A stretch of DNA of 53,279 bases from Heterobasidion occidentale (lineage: Eukaryota > Basidiomycota > Agaricomycetes > Russulales > Bondarzewiaceae). The stretch covers positions 1 through 53,279 of the forward strand of contig JBCAQO010000040.1 in assembly GCA_039111635.1 (NCBI GenBank). Direction: 5' to 3'. The number at the start of each line of letters is the position of its first letter. Position 1 is the stretch's first letter. Positions 1 through 11,700 of the stretch are shown piece by piece. A program made the position numbers and the translations under genes. The notes beneath the pieces were generated by a model. That model worked only from the letters and a program-made list of their open reading frames with translations. It had not been told where the DNA came from and did not search any database.

Positions 1-2364
1 TTGGTCTTCGCCAGTCTTGTGATAGAAGAATGAAGGAGCACGCACGTTTTTCGTCAAACGGAAACAGTAGCCATAAGTTGCTGAATTTTCCAGATGAAGC
101 TTCTTGTCAAGCTCCAGCCCCAGGTCCGTGCCGACTTCGGCGTGCTCCGCGTCCAGCCCGTCACGCACCTCGAACAACTTGTCCGCTAGCTTCTGCAAAC
201 GCTCGTCATAGTCGGGTTTGATTACAAAATTGTGCCGTTCGAGCTCGGTAAGGTCGAGCGTCTGCTCGACCATCTCAGCGTATTTTTCAAGCGACTCGGA
301 GTATTTCTACGGCAGGTAGATGAGCTATAGCACGCGAAAATGAGTGTGCACATACCTCGAAGTGTGTTAGGTACATCTCATCAATGAGCTCTTTTGCACG
401 GTCGGTTCTTGTATCTACGTGCTTGAGTGTCTCTATCAAGCCCTTGAGCTGATGTGCATGTCGCAGAAGAAGGATCATGCTCAGTCAAGATATTTGAATA
501 GATCGGAAGGCGCGGCGTACTTTGAGCACAGCCTGATATACGCGCACGACATCTTCTAGCGATGCCACAGATTTCTGGAACCGCTTGCTAATACGATGCA
601 TATCCGGCATCAACTTCATAAAGTCGTCCTGGAAATTGGGATGTGGTCAATTCACGCGTTAAGTATTGAATAAGGAAGAACAACCTGAAGTGTCTTTCGC
701 GCGTTTCCGTCCTCGACAAAGGTCTCGACTAAATCCTGCCTTTTCACTGCATTAAGGGCTGTCAGCAGTCAAGTAAGAGACAGATAGGTGCAGGAAATCA
801 CGAACATATTTCGTGTCTATTGACGAGGGGCTGTTTCAGCCAGCTGCCAAGCATACGAGTACCCTGCGCGGTTTTGCATTTGTTCAATAGGCCCAGCAGT
901 GTGGTGTTTCTCGTCGACGTGCCCTAGGAGACGTTGTACCGAAATTAGGATCTTGTGACCGACTTCCTCACCATTCGGACAACCCAAACAAGGTAACGAA
1001 TGAGATGCACTTACTCCTCCAACCTCGACAAGGTTCAGCGCACGCAGTGCACTCGCGTCGAGGCGCATATATTGGTCGAGATCGTGCGTGCGGATTGTCC
1101 ACGCACCGTGATTGGAAGAGTCAGATAAGAGAGATAGATAAACGAGTAAGCCTGCCAGAGCGCCTGGTGCAGTCGGTAGGTTCAATTGCGCTGTTGTCAA
1201 GGACGGATATATGCGTCATCAGCACCGATGTGGTCTTTATGCGAAGAAAATACGCGCACGAATCACTGTTGACACGTCAGCTGTTACAGAGGGGGCGGCG
1301 GCGAGAAGGCGAGTGAGGTCTTGGTCGACATGCTTTGCTGTGAATTCACCTAAAAATAAAGGATAGGTCAATGATAGGAGGTATGTAACAGGATAAGATG
1401 CGCACTGGGTTTCCTCTCAGTGACGACCACTCCACAGCGATCAAGCACATCTTTGAGCTTCTTAAGGTCAAAATCTCGATCTGTTGAGCCCGACGCAGTC
1501 CCTGTAGTTATCAAAGCCTCTTTCACACCCAGCTGAATTACGAGTGTCTACATATTACACTTCAGATTTTTCGTTCGAAATGAAGAAGCGAAGAAGCTTG
1601 AAAGCGCACCTCGGTGTTCGAGAACAAGTCATTGTCCACAAAATCCGCGACTCCGAGCTGGCGAGTGCTGGAGTCGGCGAACGCGATACCGACTGTTTTA
1701 TTCTTGACTTTACTCGAAGACCCTGGAACAGACGGCGTGGAAGAGATTTTGATAGCCATGACCATCGGTGCCGACAGGATATCATTGTCGATGAACAAAA
1801 GGTCTTCGACAGCCGAGAGGTTGCCTGGGGATGCCTACTCCAGTAGAAGACAGCACGATACGCATGTATCAGAGCTCTCGGAAGGAAACATAGCAACCGT
1901 GTAGAATTCCCATACCTCTTTGTCCAATACGAACTTTTTCGCCTTTCTTCCTTGCCCAGGCGCCGGCACCCATATCTCCACTTTCAACTGTTTGACCGTG
2001 AGGGCTTCCCGCAAGAATGTTTTGGCTGCACTCGAGCTCAAATTCACGCTAGGCAGTCCCGCCTGCCGTCCGCCCGCACCAAGATACTTCAGCACCGAGT
2101 TGGTGTGGAACACGTGTTGAGCGATGTAGAGCGCATCCGGCCCATGCGCGGTATAGAAGTTGTCGTTGTTGGCATACCGAGAGAATAGTCGCACAGTTCC
2201 TGTCGTGTCTGGAGATTTTGCGGGCAGCTTAGAGAAGAACGTGCAGAAGCCAGGGTCTGAAGTGTCTAAAAGACGATGCGGAGTAAGTGAACAGGACAGA
2301 TGAAACGCCAGAGTAACGAACCCAAATCATTGTCATCCTTTTCTTTTCCGTACATGAGTGCCAT
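1..2364 (-). CDS. MSH2: DNA mismatch repair protein MSH2 (5' part, truncated by window edge)
   Basis: MSH2 pairs with MSH6 or MSH3 in the nucleus to recognise mispairs and small loops. Reading leftward, the first exon (2322-2364) encodes [14 protein letters not shown] and joins after a 56-bp intron to a segment ending TGTVRLF, followed by [15 protein letters not shown], the MutS domain I hallmark. Later exons match the connector domain ([20 protein letters not shown]) and the core and lever ([66 protein letters not shown]). The window edge falls after [20 protein letters not shown], so the clamp end, Walker ATPase and C-terminus lie outside. At least eight short introns are implied. The exons I followed stay in frame, so the gene looks intact as far as seen. 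A second ATG three codons in (2355) is an alternative start. Confidence 0.93.
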
Positions 2365-2432
2365 GATGGGTAGATAGTTAGACAAACAGGCTACAATTCG
2401 GATGTTGTCTCGAGAGCGGCGACTTGAATCAG

Positions 2433-2482
2433 ACGCGTCGGTGACGCGCCGAGCCGCGACCGACCGTGAGAAATGGACGCGT
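2433..2482. promoter_or_regulatory. MluI cell-cycle boxes in the MSH2 promoter
   Basis: Two perfect ACGCGT hexamers (2433-2438 and 2477-2482) and one ACGCG core (2444-2448) lie about 70-120 bp upstream of the MSH2 start. ACGCGT is the binding site of the fungal MBF (Mbp1/Swi6, or Cdc10-type) factor, which drives G1/S transcription of replication and repair genes. Site identity is seen directly; the regulatory role is inferred from yeast. Confidence 0.55.
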
Positions 2483-3754
2483 ATATTATGTAATCGAATG
2501 CCGGCCCGTTTAACGGCGAGCGCCCACAAGCGCCCACGTCTCCGAGTTTGACCTTCCCCACCCTCTTGACGTGACGTGGATCGACAGTCCTCTAATTTCC
2601 TGATTCGCCATGTTTCTTCTAATGCGAGCCATGAAGGCATGTCAATCCGATCCCTCAGCTTGGGGCCTCACTCGGCCCCACGCATTCGAGGTAGTGCTGC
2701 ACCCGTGTGTACAGAAGCCGCGTTGACCCCCCCGCAGCATCTGAAGTTTGTGGTGCAATATCAATCCGTATCCCTCTATCATCACTTTTGTGATATTCTA
2801 TGCTTCGATGCCTTCACTGTGTGGTACAGGAGCTTGGAAGGAATGCCACAGAGATCCTACCTTGCAGGCTGACCGCGTCTGTCATGTTTCTCGGCATCCC
2901 CTACTTACATGCGTCGTTTTACGGTGATGTGCAATATACTTCATTGTCTTCTCCATTTGTGAATTGGCCTTCGAAAAGCTGATGACTCTGTAAGCTAGAC
3001 GGAAGACTTCAATGGAGTCTTCTGGTTTCCGCGTACTTGGTTGGTCAGCCAGGATCAGGATGCATCGATCCATCGGCGGCTTTCACGGAACATTGACTGC
3101 CCTTGATCGCATCTAGCTGGCGAGCCAGAGTCAAGCGAACATCATGCCCATCGCTTTGACTCCAGGTTTTAGTGCTTCAGGGCTGTCTCTATTCCTTCAT
3201 TTGACCGTTTTCTGAATGAGATTGTTTGTCTAGTAGCGTCCAACTTTCGAGGTCATAGTCTCACAGAGAGTTCTCTTCTGGTCTTGGAGGTGTACTTCCA
3301 TGCCACCTTCCATGCGTCATGCTGACCCCACGAGAATCATTTGTTCATAAGTCTAGCGTCGATGGAGATAAGAAACTGGCAGACATTTGTATGAGATGCC
3401 GTCACTCACCTCGTTGACGAACACTCCAGCCACGATGCACCGTCTCACGCGCCCACGGTCACCGGCGTTCGCGAGCGTCAAGCACTGCGAACCACACCAC
3501 CAGCGCATCGCGAACTTGTTTGTCGCGTGCGATAGCATCACCTGATGCGAGGGCAGGGTTCTAGAGGGACTGAGCGATGCCGAGCCAGACGTCCGGATCG
3601 GCGTAGGTGCTCATCGCGAAGAGTGGCAGTATGATGCGACTTCGTGGCGCGCTACCCTGCTCTAGGCCTTCTAACTCCCTGCAACATATATATCGTCATC
3701 GAGTGACCCGCATCCGGTATACCGCGGCGCAAACCTTTTCGCCCCACATATAGC
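2483..3754. other. Intergenic, no supported gene
   Basis: Lies between the divergent MSH2 and hydrolase genes. Open frames here are short (up to about 98 codons) and show no family motif or convincing splice chain. Ordinary spacer plus two promoters is the best reading. Confidence 0.5.
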
Positions 3755-4816
3755 ATGGCTCCCCCTTCGGTCATGAAATTCGTACGTTCCTCGGACGGCA
3801 CGCCCATCTATGCGGAGGCCACCGGCTCTCCCCGAAACCTGCACGTCGTACTTGTTCACGGCTTCAGCCTTAGTGGCGTCGTATTCGACGAATTCTGCGC
3901 GGACCAGCGGTTGCTTGACGAGCTCTACATCGTGCGTGGCGATCCTCCCGCTCTATACCCCGCCTTCATCTCTATTGGCAGGTCCGCTACGATATTCGCG
4001 GGCATGGTCGCAGTGGGAAGCCCGAGAAGGCAGAGTGCTACGTGTCAAAGCTGTATGCGGACGATTTCAAAGCCGTGCTGGACGCGTTCTCGCTGGTGAA
4101 GCCAGTCCTTGCCGCATGGTCAGCCGATCGCCTAAGACTGTCGCCGCATTCTCCACTGACCGTTCTTTCTGCGATTACCAGGAGCATGGGTGGTGCGCGG
4201 CCGAGCAATTGGCGATGAGTGAACTCCAAGCTAAACTTCTTTGAATATAGGCACGGTAGCCACGGACGTGGCCACATACCTACCTCCAGGAACCATATCC
4301 GGTCTCTTATTCATCGCCGCAATCCCCTGCGCCGGGCCATTCGTGGCGCAAGTCGGCACCGACGAAGTGCTAGCTGCCCTAAGCGGCTGCCTGGAAACCG
4401 GATCCATCGCCTCAAACCAAGCCGCCTACTGGAAGTTCGTCGACTTGCTGTTCGTCTCTCCCGAGACGACGCAGTTCGCTCTCAAGTGCCTGTATAACGG
4501 ACACGCGGTCTCGCCCGAGATCATGAGGCACGTGTGCGAACGCGAGCAGAGCATCGAGAAGCTGTGGGAGGCTGGGAGTGAGGGTTTGCCATTGTGTTTG
4601 CTCAAGGGCACTGTGGACGCGCAGATCAAATTGGACATGGTTGAGAAGCTGATGAAACCGCATTTTCAGGAGGATAGATTCGAGGTAAGAATTTTGAAGG
4701 GCGGCGGGCACTCGCTGCATGTGGAGACAAAGGAAGAGCTGCTGTGGAATCTATTGGAGTTCGTGAAGAGAGTCGGGGGAAAGGTGAATTTGATTGTCGC
4801 ATTGTCCACTTCATAG
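3755..4816 (+). CDS. Alpha/beta-hydrolase fold protein
   Basis: Predicted hydrolase (esterase or epoxide-hydrolase-like); substrate unknown. Four exons: 3755-3931, 3982-4118, 4182-4192 and 4251-4816 give 297 codons including stop, all with GT..AG borders and consistent phases. The strand-3/HG region reads VVLVHGFSLSG (oxyanion turn), then YDIRGHGRSGKP, then the nucleophile elbow WSMGGT, which is completed only when the 11-nt third exon is used. The candidate acid is Asp in LLKGTVDAQ and the catalytic His lies in GGGHSLHVE near the C-terminus. The length (296 aa) suits the family. A second ATG at residue 7 is possible. No signal peptide is visible, so a cytosolic location is likely. Confidence 0.85.
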
Positions 4817-5676
4817 AGGCTGAGCGGATCTGCGCGCAGGACTATCGGAATTAGAAGGCCAGATTGATGACTGTGCGCCTAGCGTCTCGCTGTCAAACAA
4901 TGACTAGGATTATAGGAATGGGTCAACAAACGAACGGCGAGGTATATACTATTAAGGAACCGACATACTGCGAAATCATCCGATCATGCGTCTTTTGAAG
5001 TCAGTCACAAGATTGAATTACAAGGCTCGTGCTAGATGAGCGAATAAAGCTTTGTTTTTTCAGGAGGTTCATGATTTCTATTCATGACGCCCTTGCGGTC
5101 GTATCTCTTAGCTATCTCCTGCTACTGCGTCGAAACTTTCGTCTGGCAGAATTCCAAAGAACATGAAGCATGGAAAAGCTCGAATCAAACAGAGAAACTG
5201 ACATTGTGAACATTGAGTATTTGAGTCGTTGCGTTTCGAGGGGCATGACCTCATACTGGACTTCGTTCAAGGGTTTTCACGATGAGGTGCTTCATGGAAC
5301 TGAACGACTCGGCATGAGAGAGACCAAATTGGGAGATAAATTCCCACGAACAAAGTTAGCAAGGACACTGCTCGGTCGTTTCGACAGTGGTTCAGGCGAG
5401 AGAGCTCATGAGGAACCGCCGTGGTTCCAAATGGGCGTAGACGGTGATGACGTATGGGTGGCTAGGTTATGACGTCGCCGGATCTGGTCAATGCATTTGT
5501 GCCCTCGACACATCTGCACGCATATTGCGTTCCTTTGTTCTCTTTGCAGTACAGGTGAGCATTTCAAACATAGCTTTCCGCATTTCACGAGCTTACCCCT
5601 GCAGGTGACCTCGCATAGACTCTCTGTGAACACAGCGCAGGCTCTGCTCTATTTCTCGCTGCGTCCACTAGCGACA
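4817..5676. other. Intergenic, no supported gene
   Basis: Contains one 100-codon open frame (5170-5472, +) with no recognisable motif and no splice partner. The part nearest 5677 is CT-rich, as expected of a 5' UTR. Confidence 0.45.
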
Positions 5677-6291
5677 ATGGTGACGACACGTAAACGCGCG
5701 CGCGCCGGCGAGGGTGACATTGGTTCGCCAGCCCCTGTAGAGGTTTTTACACCGAAAAAGAGCGACCTGCCCGCGAAACCTTCAAGGAGAGGCATACGCT
5801 CCGTCTCGGCCCCGCTCTCGAATACAAGCGCCTCGAACACCATCTACGTCCTGGCATTCATCGCCGCCACGTTCTTCGCGTTCTACGCGTATCGCACCGT
5901 CTCCACAACACTCGGGACCATCAAGCAGACCACGCCTTCCATGCACAGCGGCAGTTGGGGCCTGGGATTTGGGAAAAAGCATAGAGGGAAGGAGAGCTCA
6001 GGCGCCGGGCGGCACGAGAAGGGCATAACCGTCGAGAGCCGTATTGAGGAGCTGGCGGACGCACTCGGGGTGCCGTCGCCTGATCTCGCCAGAGCGATTG
6101 CAGGCGCCGTGAGGGAGTACGTGCCCCCAGCGTCGTTGTCGTCCATTTCGAAACAGGCGGAGAAGACAGGTGGAAGTCAGGTCGTGAATAGATTGCTCGG
6201 GAAAGAGGAAAAAGACTCGAGTGTCATTGGAAGCGTAGGAGAGACGCTCGGGAGCATGGTCGGTCTGGATGATGGGCCAGAGGGTATGTGA
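5677..6291 (+). CDS. Small single-pass membrane protein, conserved-hypothetical type
   Basis: A 204-residue single-exon protein; family not recognised. The start is set at ATG 5677 (MVTTRKRARAGEG) because the open frame upstream is Pro/Ser/Phe-rich UTR-like sequence without a better ATG. Residues 1-45 are basic and Ser/Pro-rich, with an NLS-like RKRAR. Residues about 55-72 form one hydrophobic segment (TIYVLAFIAATFFAFYAYR). The rest is hydrophilic with an amphipathic stretch (VESRIEELADALGVPSPDLA) and a Gly/Ser tail. The basic flank before the membrane helix suggests the N-terminus faces the cytosol. Topology and membrane identity (ER or nuclear envelope) are guesses. Confidence 0.6.
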   Translation: MVTTRKRARAGEGDIGSPAPVEVFTPKKSDLPAKPSRRGIRSVSAPLSNTSASNTIYVLAFIAATFFAFYAYRTVSTTLGTIKQTTPSMHSGSWGLGFGKKHRGKESSGAGRHEKGITVESRIEELADALGVPSPDLARAIAGAVREYVPPASLSSISKQAEKTGGSQVVNRLLGKEEKDSSVIGSVGETLGSMVGLDDGPEGM

Positions 6292-7640
6292 GTTAGGAAA
6301 CGAGCAAGGCGAGTCAGTGCCGGGATAGAGTTAATTCTCACATGTCATTGAATTCATTGAATTCCGACGCTGTGTGTCTGTACGATCCCGAGGGCCATCC
6401 GACGATTTGCTGTGCCATGGTCAAAGTAGTCAGGCAACAAGTATTCGATTTTGGGGACTCTGCGACAGGGTCTGCCTTCGTATGAATCGAAGAAACACGC
6501 AAGCAGCATGGCACAAACGTAGAATGAAACGCTCAAAGAAGGCTCTTCAGTCAAGTAGATTCGGGTACACAGAGTGCATCCGAATATATGGCATGCTGAT
6601 TATGCTCTACGTTATCAAGCGCGCGGCACAGGAATAGAATGAAAAGAGGCAAGGACAAAATCCGAATCCTTTTCATCGTTTCAACAGCGGTAAGGAGCTG
6701 TCCTGTCCAGCGTCGTATTTCCGTTATCCTTCCGAATTGACGCTATGATACCTGTCCACTGCTGTATCAGTGGTAAAAAAAGGAATCCTTCACAATAGCA
6801 ATAGAGCTGTGACCATGTGACCGCACATGCGTAAAACAGAAGCATGGAACTTGCGGCATTGATGACAGTGATGCGAAATGGACTAAGACAAGTGAGTACC
6901 ATCTTCGACTTTGTTCCTCACCCTCCTCCGTTCAAGCGTGGGCCCAGTTCAACCAGGTGCGTGCAACTATCGATGCGCGCGCACAGGCGTCACTGGTATG
7001 TACATGGCACTGCATGCGGATCATAAGAAGGATAAGCATGTTTCTAGAAGCATGTGTGCGTGGTGGGCAGCGCGGCTGTATCCACATCTCAATGGCTGCG
7101 TACGATCAGGCGAGCATCTGATCACTTGGTGGCGGCGCCCATGCTTGGACGCCATCCGTAAATGGTCAGTAGTTCCGTGTTCACTGCTTCACAGAAAGAA
7201 ATAGACGCACGAGGGGCTAAGTATAGGTGCACAGTTATGCTTCCAAAGGCCTACAGCTGTTGGGCTGCCGAAGATCGTGATATATGGACTTGATGTGTAG
7301 CTTGCCCTGCATCTACCGGGCTGTTGTGGACGATCGGCGAGCGCAGCTCTCGTGGAACAGCCATTCCAGGATTTGAAGCGTTGCCAGTTGTGCGATGAGA
7401 CGAGTTGCACATGAAACGTGGTGCAGGCGGCAACAGTGGGACCGGGCGGGACCGTGACTCGAACGCGTCGGGCGCGCCGTCCAATCAGGGTATGGCGGCC
7501 AACACCTGATTAGGCCGTGGGATACCCGTACGCGCCATTTAAATCACGTCGCGTCGTGTGCTCAACCACGTCGACGCGTTCTTCCTCTCTCTTGCCAGCG
7601 CTAGCAGCAGAGCCGTGGTGTCCGGACCTCCCTTTCAAAG
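6292..7640. other. Intergenic, no supported gene
   Basis: Only short unrelated open frames on both strands. Around 7540-7560 the motif ATTTAAAT followed by a CT-rich tract looks like a core promoter pointing right. Confidence 0.4.
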
Positions 7641-7647
7641 ATCAAGT

Positions 7648-7860
7648 ATGAGCACCGCAAAAGGCTCGGGCGAGGATCTCCGCTCGTGGGCGAAGAAACA
7701 ATTGGGGTTCGACGATGATACCCCGGTACGTTGTTTGTCATTTTGCTTCTTCTGCTTCTTCTGCTTCGTCGTAAACTCTCTTGTAATATGGTCTCAGTTC
7801 CTTGAACTGGAAAACCGGTGTGCGCATGGAGCTTGCTACCTGGGCCACAGAGACGAAGGT
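7648..7860 (+). other. Orphan exon pair, possible small or broken gene
   Basis: After a promoter-like stretch, ATG 7648 opens a 26-codon exon (MSTAKGSGEDLRSWAKKQLG...) that ends in a good donor (CCG|GTACGT) at about 7726. An acceptor (TCTCAG) near 7797 joins in phase to a short exon ending before GTTTGT at about 7860. No coherent continuation is visible in the following 800 bp, and I do not recognise the protein. It could be the head of a decayed gene, a short real gene, or chance. Confidence 0.2.
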
Positions 7861-8727
7861 TTGTGTGTTGGTGTCAAGCAATGCCTTTTGTGTCAGGGAG
7901 CAAATGGCCTTATATAATTATAATGTGTCGGGAGCCTCGTTTTCTTCACCTGCTGCGTCAGTGGCTGTGCTAGAAGCGGCGCCAGCGATATGCTGTCTCG
8001 ACCTTCTATTTATGCTTTATCCCTCTCGGGCGATACTCACAATTCTTGGGAGGACCCGAGCTGTTGACATGTCCATACTCTGGATACGCTGTGGTGGATC
8101 ATCATCTCATTGTGTCGCTGATGTATGTTTTGTCTTTAGGATAGCAGCATTCCTGCAGTGTATATGTCCGAATTGCGGAAACACGCTACTTGGTATCCGC
8201 TTGATATGAATGTATGCTATTGCCTCGTTTTCTTTTCACCGTACAATGACTCCGTATCGTTGTCAGTTTTCCATTGTGCTGCAAGAGGGAAGTGGTTGTA
8301 AGTGACGCTTTGATCAGCATGCCTTCAGTTGTTGACTCTTATTGCCGTGTTTCACAGTTGGCATTGTGACGTGCCTCGAGAGTGGCTGTGATTCTGCGGT
8401 TGTGAGGCTCGGGAAACGCCCGTCGGACCGGGATAGTGGCATTCGAGATGGATTAGGATCTCTTTCCGCATATAGGGTGCGCGTGAATTGTTATTCCGAT
8501 CAAGCGTTGTTCTAGCTTTGACCGACTGCCACATAGGTCCACATTACTCGTTGTCTTGCACATGTGGCGAGTAGGGATGCCCGGGTCAAAGCTGGAAAGG
8601 CCACCCAGGTGGGGCCTTCTTCTGTAAGGGCTTTGACACGTTCCAAAACATACATAATCTTCAACGTTCACAATAGACCTTTTCATCCTCTACTTCCCAT
8701 CATTTGCGCCGCAACCTTCCTCCCAAG

Positions 8728-11700
8728 ATGGAACCTCAGGATTCTTCTTTATCTCTTACTCGTCGTTCAGCCAGCGCTAGTGTTGCGAAATCAGATTCCC
8801 GAGAGCGCTTGCTCTTGGATTCACAGCCTACTAGTACTGTGGCATCTGTTCCGTCCAAACGCCCATCAAGTCCTCTATTGAAGACATCAAGCCCCCTCAT
8901 CAAGGTCAAAGACGAAGAGCCCGAATTGATTGATCTGTCCCTGTTCGATGCACGTCCAGTCAAAAAGGTCAAGACCGAGCCTGACTCTCTACCGTCTCTG
9001 CCGTCAACGCCCACGAAGAAACCGCTCTCGCAAGCCAACAGAGCGTCCCCTCGAGGCATGTTCCACACGCTGCCTACTCCCCAGAGTACAGCAGATATCC
9101 GTGCGAGGATCGGCGACTTGCAGAGCAACATTGCTGACATCAATGGTCAGATCGCACGAGTCAGACGCAAGTCCATCCCTTCGAGGGCAGAACTCCTGCG
9201 TGTTGCTGCGTGGGAGAGAGACCGTGCGGACATGGAGGCGGAGAGAGCCAGGTTGAGCGCGAAGATCCTTGGCGTTTCGCGCAATGGATCTTGGGCGTCT
9301 GTCAAGGAAGAACACAATCCCTACGCCAATGCTTTCAACATGCCAACGACACCTGTCAAGAAGGACTTCGATGAGGATGGTCGTGTCAACTACCTGCTCG
9401 ATCCCTCCTCTCCTTTCCGCGGTGACGCTCACCTTTCTCAGACGCCTGTGGCATCTGGTTCAAATGTCCGGCTGCCTCCTTCGAGCCCCTCCGCCCCCGA
9501 CAAGCCCATTCCGTTCTTCGAGTCCGTTCACCGACTCGGATGAAGCGAAACCTTTAGCTTTTACTCCAGCTGAGGTGAAGCCTACTTGTGTTGGCCCAAT
9601 CCACAGCGGGGCAAGAGACAGTCGGTGTCGCTGCTGGCAAGGCCAAGGCACCCGATATCCAGCCCGTGGCCTCCAGTTCGAAGGAGCAACGTCTGTTCCC
9701 CGTGCCTGCTCCTCAGGATCACCAAGTGGAAGATGAAGTGCAACAATACGTGAACGGCCAGCTGCCTAACCTCGACGACGATGACGAGGTGTACGACGAC
9801 GATGGCAACTGGTTCGGACGAGGAAGAGACACATTCGAAGGCCCGGTGGCTAACGCTGATGAGTTCGTCGCCTCGATTCTCTTTCTCTCGATCGTTCTAG
9901 GCCGTTGGCTGATTGTTGTATATTCAGCATCGATAAGTTCTTGATCGCCGCTGGAAATGCTGAGCAGTTCGATGGGAACGCCAAAGTGGATGATGCCCTT
10001 GTCAAGCTCGGCCTTCCTGGGTTATACCAACCCTTGCCCGGTATGGAGATTGCTCTAATGCCTCACCAGGCTATCGGTGTTGCCTGGATGCTCGATCGAG
10101 AGAGGTCCGCAAAGGTGGCTGCTTGAGTGACGAAATGGGTCTCGGAAAGGTGAGGGAGTGCATATTCAGTATGCTTCATGAACTAACTGTGTTTCCTCGC
10201 CTCAGACTGTGCAGATGTACGCTACTCATCAGGTTGACTCACTGCTTTTCTGTGATTTTGAGACCTTTTATGATAGGTTAGCGACGCTGGTTTCGAATCA
10301 ATCCCGCGACCTCTCAAGAAGTCGACGCTCATCGTTGCTCCTCTTGCCCTTCTCGACCAATGGCAGATGGAAATTGAGATGAAGACAAACTGTGATTTGA
10401 AGTGTTTGATCTATCACGGTACGTCTTTAGGGAACATCTCATGAATCATTCATTCGCTGAACAATTATCTTTGAAGGCTCGACGAAGGTCAAACGCAGGG
10501 TCGACTTGCAAAAGTATGATATCGTGCTGACAACCTTCCACGTAAGTGCGAGATAATAGATCTTTACAGAGTGAATGTTTCTGACATGGCTGTTGGCCTG
10601 GTTTGCAGACCCTTGCGATGGAGTGGCCCGATCCCGAAGAACAGGTGAAGAAGGCCAGGAAGAATAAAAAGGGAGGCAACAAGGTCGACTACTGGGATGG
10701 CGAGAGCTCTAGTAGCGAAGAGGACAAAAAGAAAAAGAAGGTCGCAAAGAAAAGAGGATGTGCGTTGTTCTTTGACTTGACCATATCGTTGTGCTAAGCT
10801 TGTTCGGTGGCTAGTGGGTATATTGTTGCAAATGGATGTCAGTGCTTCCTTTATCTCTATTGTAGTCAATTCGCTCATAGACAAGCCCAGTGGTACCGTG
10901 TGATCCTGGATGAAGCGCAGAGCATTCGGAACAAAAAGACGCGTATCTCTCGCGCTGTGACGAAATTGGAGACTGTATACCGATGGGCTCTGACTGGGTA
11001 CGTTTTGCTTTCCTCCTCTCACGGTCGAATGACACTTATTTATGATGTTGGTCTGCAGTACACCTATCATCAACAGTTTATCGGATGCGTACGCAATCAT
11101 CCGTTTTCTGAGAATACGACCATGGTACGATTGGGTCGAGTTCAACAACCAAGTGGCGAAGCCTGAAAGGAAACAGCGTACGCCATCATATCTTCGTCGA
11201 GAATCTTCATCAAATGAACCCTTCAACTAGCGAGCCTTGCTGCAACTCGGTTGCAGGCGATCTTCACGTCCATGCTGTTGCGCAGGAAGAAAGACACGAT
11301 GCTGGATGGAAAGCGTTTAATCGAGTTGCCGCCCAAAGAGGTTCACTTGACTAAACTCGAATTCACAGCGGAAGAGAGGGACGTCTACCGTATTGTACGT
11401 TCTATCTACATGTCATGTTCAAGCAGCTTATACTCGCGCACCAGGTCGAGACCCAGTCGCAAGCGACTTTCAACAGGTTCCTCCACGCTGGCACAGTCCT
11501 GAAGTAAGCCTTGATCGTCTATGTGAATCAGTTTCTGGGCTGATGGAGTTTTCTAGGAACTATACCCAAGTGCTTGTGTTGCTGCTGCGCCTTCGTCAAA
11601 TCTGCTCTCATCCATCGTTGATCCAAGAAAGTGGGAACGCCTTCATCCTTCCGGTCGATGAATCAGACGAAGGTGTTTCTTACGAGGCGCGGAGGAGTTG

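Noticed and set aside
5170..5472. 100-codon plus-strand frame upstream of the membrane protein gene
   Set aside because: No motif or splice connection; length is within chance expectation.
11667..11690. A 14-nt GT..AG segment with a CTTAC branch-like core that would mend the SNF2 frame
   Set aside because: Far below the size of any intron known to me in basidiomycetes; a one-base indel is the simpler explanation.
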